DNA from: Paracoccaceae bacterium
GTDB lineage: Bacteria; Pseudomonadota; Alphaproteobacteria; Rhodobacterales; Rhodobacteraceae
Direction of reading: 5' to 3'
Assembly (NCBI GenBank): GCA_007134405.1
Contig: SLKW01000308.1
Coordinates: 1-11,744, forward strand
DNA: 11,744 bases
Translations under genes and position numbers: made by a program
Shown here: positions 6,223-11,744 of the stretch, piece after piece
Layout: every line of letters begins with the position of its first letter
Numbering within the stretch: the first letter of the stretch is position 1
The notes under the pieces: model-generated
The model's input: only the letters and a program-made list of their open reading frames with translations
Database searches by the model: none
What the model was told of the DNA's origin: nothing

Positions 6223-7083
6223 ATGGCGACCGGCGTAAACATCCGCACATGGTTCGGGGACCGCTGGCACGACGGCGACGTGATGATCATGCGTGCCGCG
6301 GATCACGGATCCTGGCTCGGCACCACCGTCTTCGACGGCGCCAGGTATTTCGAGGGCGTGGCCCCCGACCTGCTGGCCCATTGCGAGCGGGTCAACGCCT
6401 CGGCCGAGGCGCTGATGATCACGCCCACCGTCACGGCGCAGGACATGGTGGCCCGGATCATGGACGGGCTCGCGGCCTATGCGCCAGATGCCGCCGTCTA
6501 TATCCGGCCAATGTACTGGGCGCTCGACGGCGGCGATCTGGGCGTCGCGCCGAAGCGCGGCGCCACCGGTTTCGCGATCTGCCTTGAAGAGATCCCGATG
6601 GCGCCGTCGGAAACCTCCACCACTCTGACCACCACCCGCTTCCGCCGCCCGGTCCTGGAGGATGCGGTCGTGAACGCCAAGGCCGGTTGCCTTTACCCCA
6701 ACAACGCCCGCATGCTGGTCGAGGCGCGTTCGAAAGGCTTCGGCAATGCGCTGGTGGCCGACGCCCTGGGCAACGTGGCCGAAACCGCAACCGCCAACGT
6801 CTTCATGGTCCGCGATGGCGAAGTCTTCACCCCCGTTCCCAACGGCACCTTTCTTGCCGGCATCACCCGCGCCCGCCACATCGCCAACCTGCGGGCCGAC
6901 GGCCATCGCGTGCACGAGACCGTGCTGAGCTTCGACGACTTCCGCGCCGCCGACGAGGTGTTCCTGTCGGGCAACATGATGAAGGTGACGCCGGTGACCC
7001 GGTTCGACGACACCCACTACCAGGTGGGCCCGGTGACCCGCCGGACGCGGGAACTCTACTGGGACTGGGCGCACTCACGGTGA
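6223..7083 (+). CDS. Class IV aminotransferase (branched-chain amino acid aminotransferase-like)
   Basis: This 286-residue protein has the fold-type IV layout of PLP enzymes that exchange amino groups between branched-chain (or D-) amino acids and 2-oxo acids. The PLP lysine is Lys153 in VVNAKAGCLYPNNARML. Glu187 and Asn192 lie in NVAETATANVF, the segment that contacts the cofactor ring. GTTVFDGARYFEG (33-45) is the family N-terminal motif. The usual PGITR is AGITR (212-216), and the phosphate-binding loop near the end reads LSGNMMKVTPV rather than GTAAEVTPV. GGGAGGGGA a few bases before the ATG fixes the start. It is slightly shorter than E. coli IlvE (about 309 residues). There is no amino-acid operon around it: a gene-poor region lies upstream and a convergent dehydrogenase gene downstream. 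IlvE-type activity is most likely; an amine or D-amino-acid transaminase is possible. Confidence 0.88.
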   Translation: MATGVNIRTWFGDRWHDGDVMIMRAADHGSWLGTTVFDGARYFEGVAPDLLAHCERVNASAEALMITPTVTAQDMVARIMDGLAAYAPDAAVYIRPMYWALDGGDLGVAPKRGATGFAICLEEIPMAPSETSTTLTTTRFRRPVLEDAVVNAKAGCLYPNNARMLVEARSKGFGNALVADALGNVAETATANVFMVRDGEVFTPVPNGTFLAGITRARHIANLRADGHRVHETVLSFDDFRAADEVFLSGNMMKVTPVTRFDDTHYQVGPVTRRTRELYWDWAHSR

Positions 7084-7162
7084 CGTGGCATCGGTCGGAC
7101 AGCGTCGGGCGGGCAGCCTCGCGCAGTCGTGGCCTTGCGCTTTCATGTGCGGTGGACGCCCC

Positions 7163-8221
7163 TCAGGGGACCAGGACCGCCGCGCCCTGAAAGCGGCCGC
7201 ATCGCAGATCGTCCAGGGCCGCATTGGCCTCACGCAGCGGATAGGTCGTCGTCTCGGCCCGGACGCCGGCTTTCGGCGCGATGGCAAGAAATTCGAGCGC
7301 GTCCCGGCGCGTTAGGTTCGCGACCGAGCGGATCTGCCGTTCTTCCCACAGGATACGATAGGGGAAGGCGGGAATGTCGCTCATGTGGATGCCGCCGCAG
7401 ACGACGCGCCCGCCCTTGCGCACCGACTTGAGCGCCAGCGGCACCAGTTCGCCCACCGGGGCGAAGAGGATCGCGGCGTCGAGGGGCGCGGGCGGCGGAT
7501 CGTCCGAGGCGCCCGCCCAGGTCGCGCCGAGGCGCAGCGCCAGCGCCTGCGCCCCGCTATCGCCGGGGCGGGTGAAGGCATGGACCTCGCGCCCCTGCCA
7601 GCGCAGCACCTGCGCCAGCAGATGCGCGGCCGCGCCGAAACCGTAGAGCCCGATCCGCTGCCCGTCGCCGGCCATCTTCAGGGCGCGCCAGCCGATCAGC
7701 CCGGCGCACAGCAGCGGCGCCGCGGCCACCGGGTCGTCGAAGCCATCGAGCGGGAAGGCATAGGCCGCATCGGCGACGACATGGGTGGCGAAGCCTCCGT
7801 CGCGGGTGAAGCCGGTGAACTGCGGCGCGTCGCAGAGGTTCTCGTGACCCTCGGCGCAATAGGGGCAGTGCCCGCAGGTATGGCCCAGCCAGGGAATGCC
7901 GACGCGGGTGCCGATGTCGAGGTCGGTCACGTCGGGGCCGCTCACGCCGGGGCCGAGCGCTTCGACGCGGCCGACGATCTCGTGGCCCGGCACGATGGGC
8001 AGCATGCCGCCGCGAAGCTCGCCATCGACGACATGAAGATCGGTGCGGCAGACGGCGCAGGCCTCGATCCTGACGCGGATCTCGCCCGGGCCGGGACGGG
8101 GCAGGGGGCGCTCTTCCCAGACGAGCGGCGCGCCGACCTGGCGAAGGACCATCGCGGCCATCGTCTCGGCCGGGGCTGCCCGGGGGTCGATCTGTGATCC
8201 GGTCGTCATCGACGCGTTCAT
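7163..8221 (-). CDS. Zinc-dependent alcohol dehydrogenase (MDR superfamily)
   Basis: This 352-residue protein is a medium-chain dehydrogenase that oxidises alcohols or reduces aldehydes with NAD(P). Catalytic-zinc ligands are Cys58 (ACAVCRTDLH), His80-Glu81 (PGHEIVGRV) and Cys172 (PLLCAGLIGW). Structural-zinc ligands are Cys116, Cys119, Cys122 and Cys130 (CGHCPYCAEGHENLC). The nucleotide-binding turn is GLYGFGAAAH (191-200). The Zn-ADH group that starts with an AMVL-type motif and has C-x-V-C-R-T-D-L-H typically acts on simple alcohols, but the substrate is not determined by sequence. The first 20 residues precede the normal family start (MAAMVLRQ): the ATG at 8221 has only a poorly spaced GGCGG, and ATGs at 8209, 8161 and 8152 are alternatives. 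The gene is convergent with the aminotransferase gene (79 bp between stops), and tRNA-His lies 108 bp upstream on the same strand. Confidence 0.9.
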   Translation of the reverse strand: MNASMTTGSQIDPRAAPAETMAAMVLRQVGAPLVWEERPLPRPGPGEIRVRIEACAVCRTDLHVVDGELRGGMLPIVPGHEIVGRVEALGPGVSGPDVTDLDIGTRVGIPWLGHTCGHCPYCAEGHENLCDAPQFTGFTRDGGFATHVVADAAYAFPLDGFDDPVAAAPLLCAGLIGWRALKMAGDGQRIGLYGFGAAAHLLAQVLRWQGREVHAFTRPGDSGAQALALRLGATWAGASDDPPPAPLDAAILFAPVGELVPLALKSVRKGGRVVCGGIHMSDIPAFPYRILWEERQIRSVANLTRRDALEFLAIAPKAGVRAETTTYPLREANAALDDLRCGRFQGAAVLVP

Positions 8222-8329
8222 CCGCCGTGGTCAATCAATCCGGGCGGCATGATGGCATGGCGGACGCGGGCTGCCAATCGCCGGCAAGCGTCGGCGCGCA
8301 CGCGGGGCGCGCACAGGGTTCCGGTCTGG

Positions 8330-8406
8330 TGGTACCGCCTGCCCGGCTCGAACGGGCGACCTCTAGATCCACAATCTAGCGCTCTAACCAACTGAGCTAA
8401 GGCGGC
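8330..8406 (-). tRNA. tRNA-His (anticodon GTG), CCA encoded
   Basis: On the minus strand a full cloverleaf of 77 bases can be drawn. The acceptor GCCGCCT pairs with AGGCGGT, with a G1:U72 wobble. The D-stem is GCTC/GAGC. The anticodon stem CTAGA/TCTAG encloses the loop TTGTGGA, giving anticodon GTG. The T-stem is GCCCG/CGGGC with loop TTCGAGC, then A73 and an encoded CCA. The base before G1 is T, so no G-1 is encoded. This departs from most bacteria but is the known alphaproteobacterial form of tRNA-His. Confidence 0.96.
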
Positions 8407-8416
8407 ACTGGCGGCG

Positions 8417-8444
8417 ATTTACGCCCGCCGCCGCTTGATTGCAA
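8417..8444 (-). promoter_or_regulatory. Predicted promoter of tRNA-His
   Basis: On the minus strand TTGCAA (8439-8444) and GTAAAT (8417-8422) are separated by 16 bases and lie 10 bases before the tRNA 5' end. Both hexamers are 4/6 or better against sigma-70 consensus. This is judged by eye only. Confidence 0.4.
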
Positions 8445-8512
8445 GGGCCGCGTGCTTGAAATCGGACCGGCGCTGGCGTAACGCTCGGGCCTTGGCAGGA
8501 GGGAAAGCGCGC

Positions 8513-8749
8513 ATGGGGATCAACAAGCAAAGCGACGTCGCCGCCAACCTGCAGATCGGTCCGACCTCGATCGGCATGGTGCGGATCTATGTCGAGGCGG
8601 ACGGCGTGGACCTGCCGCTCGATTTCGACCCCGACGAGGCCGATGAGATCGCCGAGGAACTGCGCGGCGCGGCGCAGGCGGCACGGGCGATCCAGTCGGG
8701 ATCGGGGAATGTCGGCGGGAAGGGCCGCGACAAGGGCCCGAAACGGTAA
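8513..8749 (+). CDS. Small DUF6324-type protein
   Basis: This is a 78-residue acidic protein starting MGINKQSDVAANLQIGPTSI and continuing through GMVRIYVEADGV and FDPDEADEIAEELRGAAQ. I recognise it as the small conserved protein of Rhodobacteraceae filed as DUF6324; its function is unknown. The frame extends upstream to 8435, but AGGAGGG nine bases before the ATG at 8513 and the family start both favour this ATG. The C-terminal tail (GNVGGKGRDKGPKR) is low-complexity and basic. It has no signal peptide or membrane helix, so it is probably cytoplasmic. It is a single gene, convergent with ffs and divergent from tRNA-His. The stop codon lies within a short tandem duplication. Confidence 0.82.
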   Translation: MGINKQSDVAANLQIGPTSIGMVRIYVEADGVDLPLDFDPDEADEIAEELRGAAQAARAIQSGSGNVGGKGRDKGPKR

Positions 8750-8763
8750 GGGCCGAAACGGTA
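8732..8763 (+). repeat. Imperfect tandem duplication across the DUF6324 stop codon
   Basis: AAGGGCCCGAAACGGTA (8732-8748) is followed at once by AAGGGCCGAAACGGTA (8748-8763), the same word minus one C. The first copy encodes the last residues of the small protein and leads into its TAA. The one-base difference would shift the frame of any read-through. It looks like a recent slippage event. Confidence 0.6.
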
Positions 8764-8793
8764 GCGCCCAGACCCGTATCTTGCGGCTGACAG

Positions 8794-8890
8794 GTGAGAG
8801 GCCGGACACGACCCAGGCGGATCTCGTTGCGGCTGCTTCCTTCCGGACCTGACCGGGTTGGCGAGGAACCTGCCCGCGCCGACCTCTCAC
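8794..8890 (-). ncRNA. ffs: Signal recognition particle RNA, small bacterial type (4.5S-like)
   Basis: The minus strand contains the nearly invariant SRP core GGTCAGGTCCGGAAGGAAGC followed by AGCC, which forms the tetraloop and Ffh-binding helix 8. Around it the ends pair: GTGAGAGGTCGG at the 5' end with CCGGCCTCTCAC at the 3' end, a 12-bp terminal helix with one G-U. This gives a single hairpin of about 97 bases, matching the short form of Gram-negative bacteria. The RNA works with Ffh and FtsY in delivering membrane proteins to the translocon. It is convergent with the DUF6324 gene and divergent from the TetR gene. Confidence 0.96.
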
Positions 8891-8895
8891 GCGCC

Positions 8896-8923
8896 ATCTA
8901 TGCGCTTGCGCGCGGCGATGCAA
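8896..8923 (-). promoter_or_regulatory. Predicted promoter of ffs
   Basis: On the minus strand TTGCAT (8918-8923) and ATAGAT (8896-8901) are spaced by 16 bases, and the -10 box ends five bases before the predicted RNA 5' end at 8890. The position agrees independently with the RNA end deduced from the terminal helix. Confidence 0.5.
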
Positions 8924-9000
8924 CCCGGCGTGTCGATTGCGCCGCAAGGGTGATTTGCGATACTGCAGCGGCAGGGCAGGAGCCCTAAGTTCGGGGGTTC

Positions 9001-9618
9001 ATGAGCAAGCGCGGCTATCATCACGGCAATCTGCGGCAGGCGCTGGTCGATGCGACGCTGGAGCTGATCGCCGAGCGCGGGCCCGCGGGGTTCACCATGG
9101 CCGAGGCGGCGAAACGCGCCGATGTCTCGGCCGCCGCGCCCTACCGGCATTTCACCGGCCGGGAGGACCTGATCGCCGAAGTGGCGCTGCAGGGCTACGA
9201 GCTTTTCGCCGATCTGCTGGAATACGCCTGGAACGAGGGCGAGCCAACGGTCCTGCGCGCCTTCGAGGCCGTGGGCCGCGCCTATCTGGCCTTCGCCCGC
9301 AAGCATCCCGGCCATTACATCGCGATGTTCGAAAGCGGTGTCGCACCCAACCAGACCCCGCAGCTTGCCGCCGCGGTCGAGCGCGTGAACCGCACGATGG
9401 TGCGCGCGGCCGAGGCGCTGTCCGCCCGCCTGCCACCCGAGCGCCGGCCGCCCGCGGCGATGTTTTCGGCGCATGTGGCCGCACTCAGCCACGGCATCGT
9501 CGAGCTTTACGCGCGCGGCAAGCCGGGCGCGCGCGCGCCCTTCACCCCGGAAGAGCTGCTGGAAACCGGGGTCGGGATCTATCTGCGCGGGCTGGGCCTC
9601 ATCGGCGAGGATTGCTGA
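9001..9618 (+). CDS. TetR/AcrR family regulator with WHG-type C-terminal domain
   Basis: This 205-residue protein has the TetR N-terminal DNA-binding domain: HHGNLRQALVDATLELIAE (7-25), then the helix-turn-helix GFTMAEAAKRADVSAAAPYRHF (about 30-51; key residues T32, A35, V42 and Y48-R49-H50). The HHGNLR start and SAAAPYRHF recognition helix mark the subgroup that carries a WHG ligand-binding domain, here helices from about residue 85 on (AFARKHPGHYIAMFES). Such proteins are usually dimeric repressors released by a small molecule; the ligand is not evident. The ribosome-binding site is weak (a G-run just before the ATG). The DUF2852 gene follows 123 bp downstream on the same strand behind its own promoter, and an inverted repeat there could be this protein's target. 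Confidence 0.9.
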   Translation: MSKRGYHHGNLRQALVDATLELIAERGPAGFTMAEAAKRADVSAAAPYRHFTGREDLIAEVALQGYELFADLLEYAWNEGEPTVLRAFEAVGRAYLAFARKHPGHYIAMFESGVAPNQTPQLAAAVERVNRTMVRAAEALSARLPPERRPPAAMFSAHVAALSHGIVELYARGKPGARAPFTPEELLETGVGIYLRGLGLIGEDC

Positions 9619-9664
9619 ACTCAGGCGGCGCGAAAAAGTAGCCCGCCGCGCCTTGAAAGAATCA

Positions 9665-9693
9665 TTGACCTCCCCACCTATGTTAATGTTAAT
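9665..9693 (+). promoter_or_regulatory. Predicted sigma-70-type promoter of the DUF2852 gene
   Basis: TTGACC (9665-9670; 5/6 of consensus) and GTTAAT (9688-9693; 4/6) are separated by exactly 17 bases and lie about 50 bases before the DUF2852 ATG. This is the best-looking promoter in the window. An inverted repeat covers its -10 box. Confidence 0.55.
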
Positions 9694-9703
9694 CACATTA
9701 ACA
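9681..9703. promoter_or_regulatory. Operator-like palindrome overlapping the -10 box
   Basis: TGTTAATGT (9681-9689), spacer TAATC, ACATTAACA (9695-9703) is a perfect 9-bp inverted repeat in an AT-rich island. It covers the predicted -10 hexamer and the likely start site, the classic placing for a repressor site. The TetR protein encoded just upstream is the nearest candidate binder; a different regulator is possible. Confidence 0.6.
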
Positions 9704-9741
9704 CTTGGAAACCGCAGTAACGCTTCAGAGGAGACCCGCGA

Positions 9742-10140
9742 ATGACCGCAGTAGCGACCTGGCCCGGACGGGCCGAATCCTGGCTCGACGAGCGTGGCAA
9801 AGGCGCCTGGATCGCCGCCATGGTCCTCGGCTTCATCGTCTTCTGGCCGATTGGCCTGGCCATCCTGGCTTACATGATCTGGGGGAAGGGCATGTTCGGA
9901 AAATCCTGCGCGGCACGCAGCCGCGCGACCGCCTACGGCAATTTCCGCTCCAGCGGGAACTCGGCCTTCGACTCCTACAAGTCCGAGACGCTGAAGCGCC
10001 TCGAAGACGAACAGGAGGCTTTCGCGTCCTTTCTGGAGCGCCTGCGCGCGGCAAAGGACAAGACCGAATTCGACGCCTTCATGGACGAACGCGCCCGCAA
10101 GCGCGCCGAAGACCAGCGCCAGGCCACGTCCGGCGAATGA
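9742..10140 (+). CDS. DUF2852 family membrane-anchored protein
   Basis: This 132-residue protein has one strong hydrophobic segment at about 22-46 (GAWIAAMVLGFIVFWPIG, then LAILAYMIW) preceded by WLDERGKG. A charged, probably helical and coiled-coil-prone tail follows (LKRLEDEQEAFASFLERLRAAK, key span 92-113, then FDAFMDERARKRAEDQ). This is the DUF2852 layout, known in alphaproteobacteria with no assigned function. The topology suggests a bitopic or hairpin inner-membrane anchor with a cytoplasmic tail. AGAGGAGA eight bases before the ATG sets the start. A -35/-10 pair with an overlapping palindrome lies upstream, and a strong hairpin terminator follows 20 bases after the stop, so it is a single-gene, probably repressible unit. 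Confidence 0.87.
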   Translation: MTAVATWPGRAESWLDERGKGAWIAAMVLGFIVFWPIGLAILAYMIWGKGMFGKSCAARSRATAYGNFRSSGNSAFDSYKSETLKRLEDEQEAFASFLERLRAAKDKTEFDAFMDERARKRAEDQRQATSGE

Positions 10141-10160
10141 CGGCCTGCGATCGCAAATCG

Positions 10161-10189
10161 CGCCCCGGCCCCCGCGGCCGGGGCGTTTT
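10161..10189 (+). terminator. Rho-independent terminator after the DUF2852 gene
   Basis: CGCCCCGGCC (10161-10170), loop CCCGC, GGCCGGGGCG (10176-10185) is a perfect 10-bp GC stem followed by TTTT (10186-10189). It lies between the convergent DUF2852 and HisA-like genes. The T-run is on the plus side only, so it mainly serves DUF2852, though the stem could also slow transcripts from the other side. Confidence 0.85.
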
Positions 10190-10193
10190 CGGT

Positions 10194-10937
10194 TCAGGCG
10201 AAGGGCGCGACCTTTTCGGCGGGCGTGTTCGCCACGGCCAGCGCCTCGCGCAGGTCGATGCTGCGGTGAAACAGCGCCCGCCCGACCACCGCGCCGGAAA
10301 TATTGCCCAGGTATTTCAGCCGGCTGATATCGTCCAGGGTGCGCACCATGCCGCTGGCGATGACCGGCTTGCGGGTCCGGTCGGCCAGCCGCTTGACGAG
10401 TGCGAGCACCGCCTCGGTATCGCCCACGAAGGCGTCGATATCGGTGATCTGGATCGCGGCCAGGGGCGCTTCCTCGAAATGGGCGATGAAATCCTCGGGC
10501 TCGAAGGCGGAGCTTTCGCGCCAGCCGTGGCTCATGACCTTTCCCTCAAACACGTCGACCGCCAGGACGACCGCATCGGGATGAAAGCGCGCCGTTTCGA
10601 TCACTTCGTCGGGGTTGATGACCGCGCTGGTTCCGAAGACCACGCGCGCCGCGCCCGCGTCGAGCCAGGTCTCGGCCCGTTCGCGCGTGCGGATCCCGCC
10701 CGCCACGACGACGTTGATCGGCGTTTCGCGAATGATGCGGACGACCAGGTCGCGGCTGGTCTCCGCGCCGACGATGGCGTCGAAGTCGATCACCTGCATC
10801 CAGGACGCGCCCGCCTCGACGAAGGCATGGGCGCGCTCGACCGGATCGATATGCCAGATCTCCGGTTCGTCGAGGCGCCCGCGATGCAACGAGACGCAGC
10901 GCGCGTTTTGCAACTGGATCGTGGGATAGAGGATCAT
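10194..10937 (-). CDS. HisA-like TIM-barrel protein with altered active site
   Basis: This 247-residue protein aligns by eye with HisA, the ProFAR isomerase of histidine synthesis: MILYPTIQL (1-9), [16 protein letters not shown] (31-46), phosphate loop VAGGIRTR (78-85), [15 protein letters not shown] (124-139), and second phosphate loop [15 protein letters not shown] (193-207), then AVVGRALF. In true HisA the first strand reads AIDL and its Asp8 is catalytic; here residue 8 is Gln. The second catalytic aspartate is kept (Asp128). The ITDIxRDGT segment is [10 protein letters not shown]. It is therefore probably a HisA paralogue with another or no isomerase role; no other his genes are nearby. 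The frame is open to 11090, but AAGGA eight bases before the ATG at 10937 and the family start place it there. It is divergent from nadD. Confidence 0.85.
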   Translation of the reverse strand: MILYPTIQLQNARCVSLHRGRLDEPEIWHIDPVERAHAFVEAGASWMQVIDFDAIVGAETSRDLVVRIIRETPINVVVAGGIRTRERAETWLDAGAARVVFGTSAVINPDEVIETARFHPDAVVLAVDVFEGKVMSHGWRESSAFEPEDFIAHFEEAPLAAIQITDIDAFVGDTEAVLALVKRLADRTRKPVIASGMVRTLDDISRLKYLGNISGAVVGRALFHRSIDLREALAVANTPAEKVAPFA

Positions 10938-11107
10938 CAGGCGAATCCTTTTGCGCAGAGGCGGAGATGGCGCGCAGCATAAGCCGGTTTGCGGCGCGCC
11001 CTGCGCCCGTGCCGACCTTGCAACGCGCGGAAGCGACGCGCGCGCGCGGCATTGGCTCTGCCGGCGATTGCCGTCATGGTGACGGGCCATTGGGACGCGG
11101 CGGGGCG

Positions 11108-11743
11108 ATGATGGGCAGGGCGATGCGCTGGCAGGATCCGGTGGCCGGGCCGGGGCAGGCGGTGGGCCTCTTGGGCGGATCGTTCGATCCGCCGCATGCG
11201 GGGCATGCGCATCTGACGCGCGAGGCGCTCAAGCGCCTGGGCCTGGATCGCGTCTGGTGGCTGGTCAGCCCGGCCAATCCGCTCAAGCTCAGGGCGCCCG
11301 CGCCGATGGCGGCGCGGCTGGCGGCCTGCCGGCGGGTCATCGACCATCCCCGCGTCACTGTTACCGATATCGAGACCCGGCTCGGCACGCGCGCGACCAT
11401 CGACACGCTGCGCGCCTTGGGCGCGCGATACCCGCATCTGCGCTTCGTCTGGCTGATGGGGGCGGACAACCTGGCCGGTTTCCACCGCTGGGAGGACTGG
11501 CAGGAGATCATGACCCTTGTCCCCGTCGCCGTGCTGGCCCGGCCCGGGCAGCGGATGGCGGCGCTGAACGCGCGGGCGGCGCGGCAATTCGCCCAGGCGC
11601 GGCTGCCGGCCCGTGCCGCGTCGCGTCTCGCCGCGGCCCGGCCGCCGGCCTGGATCTATCTCGACATGCCCATGCGCCGCGTCTCCTCCACCGCCTTGCG
11701 CAGCGCCGGCGGATGGGCGACCTGGCACGACCCGGCGTCCTGA
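11108..11743 (+). CDS. nadD: Nicotinate-nucleotide adenylyltransferase
   Basis: The enzyme joins nicotinate mononucleotide and ATP to give deamido-NAD in NAD synthesis, in the cytoplasm. Counting from the ATG at 11108, [22 protein letters not shown] begins near residue 20, with the nucleotidyltransferase motif [10 protein letters not shown] at 24-33. [23 protein letters not shown] and the C-terminal [12 protein letters not shown] (the ISSTxIR-type ATP site) follow in the usual order. The length of 211 residues is normal. The frame is open back to 10967, but residues before GQAVGLLGG are not family-like; ATGs at 11108, 11111 and 11123 are all possible and none has a clear ribosome-binding site, so the start is uncertain. 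The TGA is the last feature of the window. In this bacterial group it often follows rsfS-like genes, which cannot be seen here. Confidence 0.93.
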   Translation: MMGRAMRWQDPVAGPGQAVGLLGGSFDPPHAGHAHLTREALKRLGLDRVWWLVSPANPLKLRAPAPMAARLAACRRVIDHPRVTVTDIETRLGTRATIDTLRALGARYPHLRFVWLMGADNLAGFHRWEDWQEIMTLVPVAVLARPGQRMAALNARAARQFAQARLPARAASRLAAARPPAWIYLDMPMRRVSSTALRSAGGWATWHDPAS

Positions 11744-11744
11744 C

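Noticed and set aside
5932..7074. 380-codon minus-strand open frame opposite the aminotransferase
   Set aside because: Composition is typical of antisense frames (R, H, G, A-rich); the plus-strand protein has all PLP-enzyme landmarks.
7385..8197. Plus-strand open frame opposite the alcohol dehydrogenase
   Set aside because: Antisense to a complete zinc dehydrogenase with all metal ligands; no family features of its own.
9619..9660. GC-rich partial inverted repeat after the TetR stop as a terminator
   Set aside because: GGCGGCGCG and CGCCGCGCC do not pair fully and no T-run follows; too weak to call.
9705..10982. Plus-strand 425-codon frame over DUF2852 and opposite the HisA-like gene
   Set aside because: Runs through a strong terminator and overlaps two recognised genes in the wrong frame or strand.
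1..11744. CRISPR array, prophage or complete insertion sequence
   Set aside because: No regularly spaced direct repeats, phage genes or full transposase frames were seen anywhere in the window.

Overview
The window is GC-rich chromosomal DNA that most resembles an alphaproteobacterium of the Rhodobacteraceae (roseobacter-type). This rests on a tRNA-His without an encoded G-1 (G1:U72, A73), a short SRP RNA, DUF6324 and DUF2852 proteins of the kind common in that family, a HisA-like paralogue, and the style of the NadD protein. The taxon is inferred from these gene types only; no search was run.

Layout. Positions 1-1325 (+) hold the end of a winged-helix/TolB-like/TPR regulator cut by the left edge. 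Positions 1408-5438 (-) hold four co-directional genes. Read in transcription order they are a DmdA/GcvT-family tetrahydrofolate-type methyltransferase, an OsmC-family peroxidase-like protein, a 326-bp gap with a possible Crp/Fnr remnant and an inverted repeat, a methanethiol oxidase of the SBP56 family (mtoX), and a six-helix membrane protein whose ATG directly abuts the mtoX stop codon. Positions 5439-6222 carry no convincing gene: a short IS6-type transposase scrap lies in a relatively AT-rich stretch. Positions 6223-7083 (+) encode a class IV (branched-chain type) aminotransferase, convergent with a zinc alcohol dehydrogenase at 7163-8221 (-). Upstream of that lies tRNA-His(GTG) (-). Then come a small DUF6324 protein (+), SRP RNA (ffs, -), a TetR regulator (+), and a DUF2852 membrane-anchored protein (+) with an operator-like palindrome over its predicted -10 box and a strong terminator. 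The right end holds a HisA-like protein lacking the first catalytic aspartate (-), divergent from nadD (+).

How it fits together. The most interesting part is 1408-5438. A demethylase-like enzyme of the DmdA branch, a peroxide-handling OsmC protein, an enzyme that oxidises methanethiol to formaldehyde, sulfide and hydrogen peroxide, and a translationally coupled membrane protein make a plausible small methylated-sulfur module. It contains no dmdB, dmdC or dmdD. The usual mtoX neighbours (SCO1/SenC, MauG) are also absent, and MtoX has no visible signal peptide. The right half is mostly ordinary housekeeping DNA.
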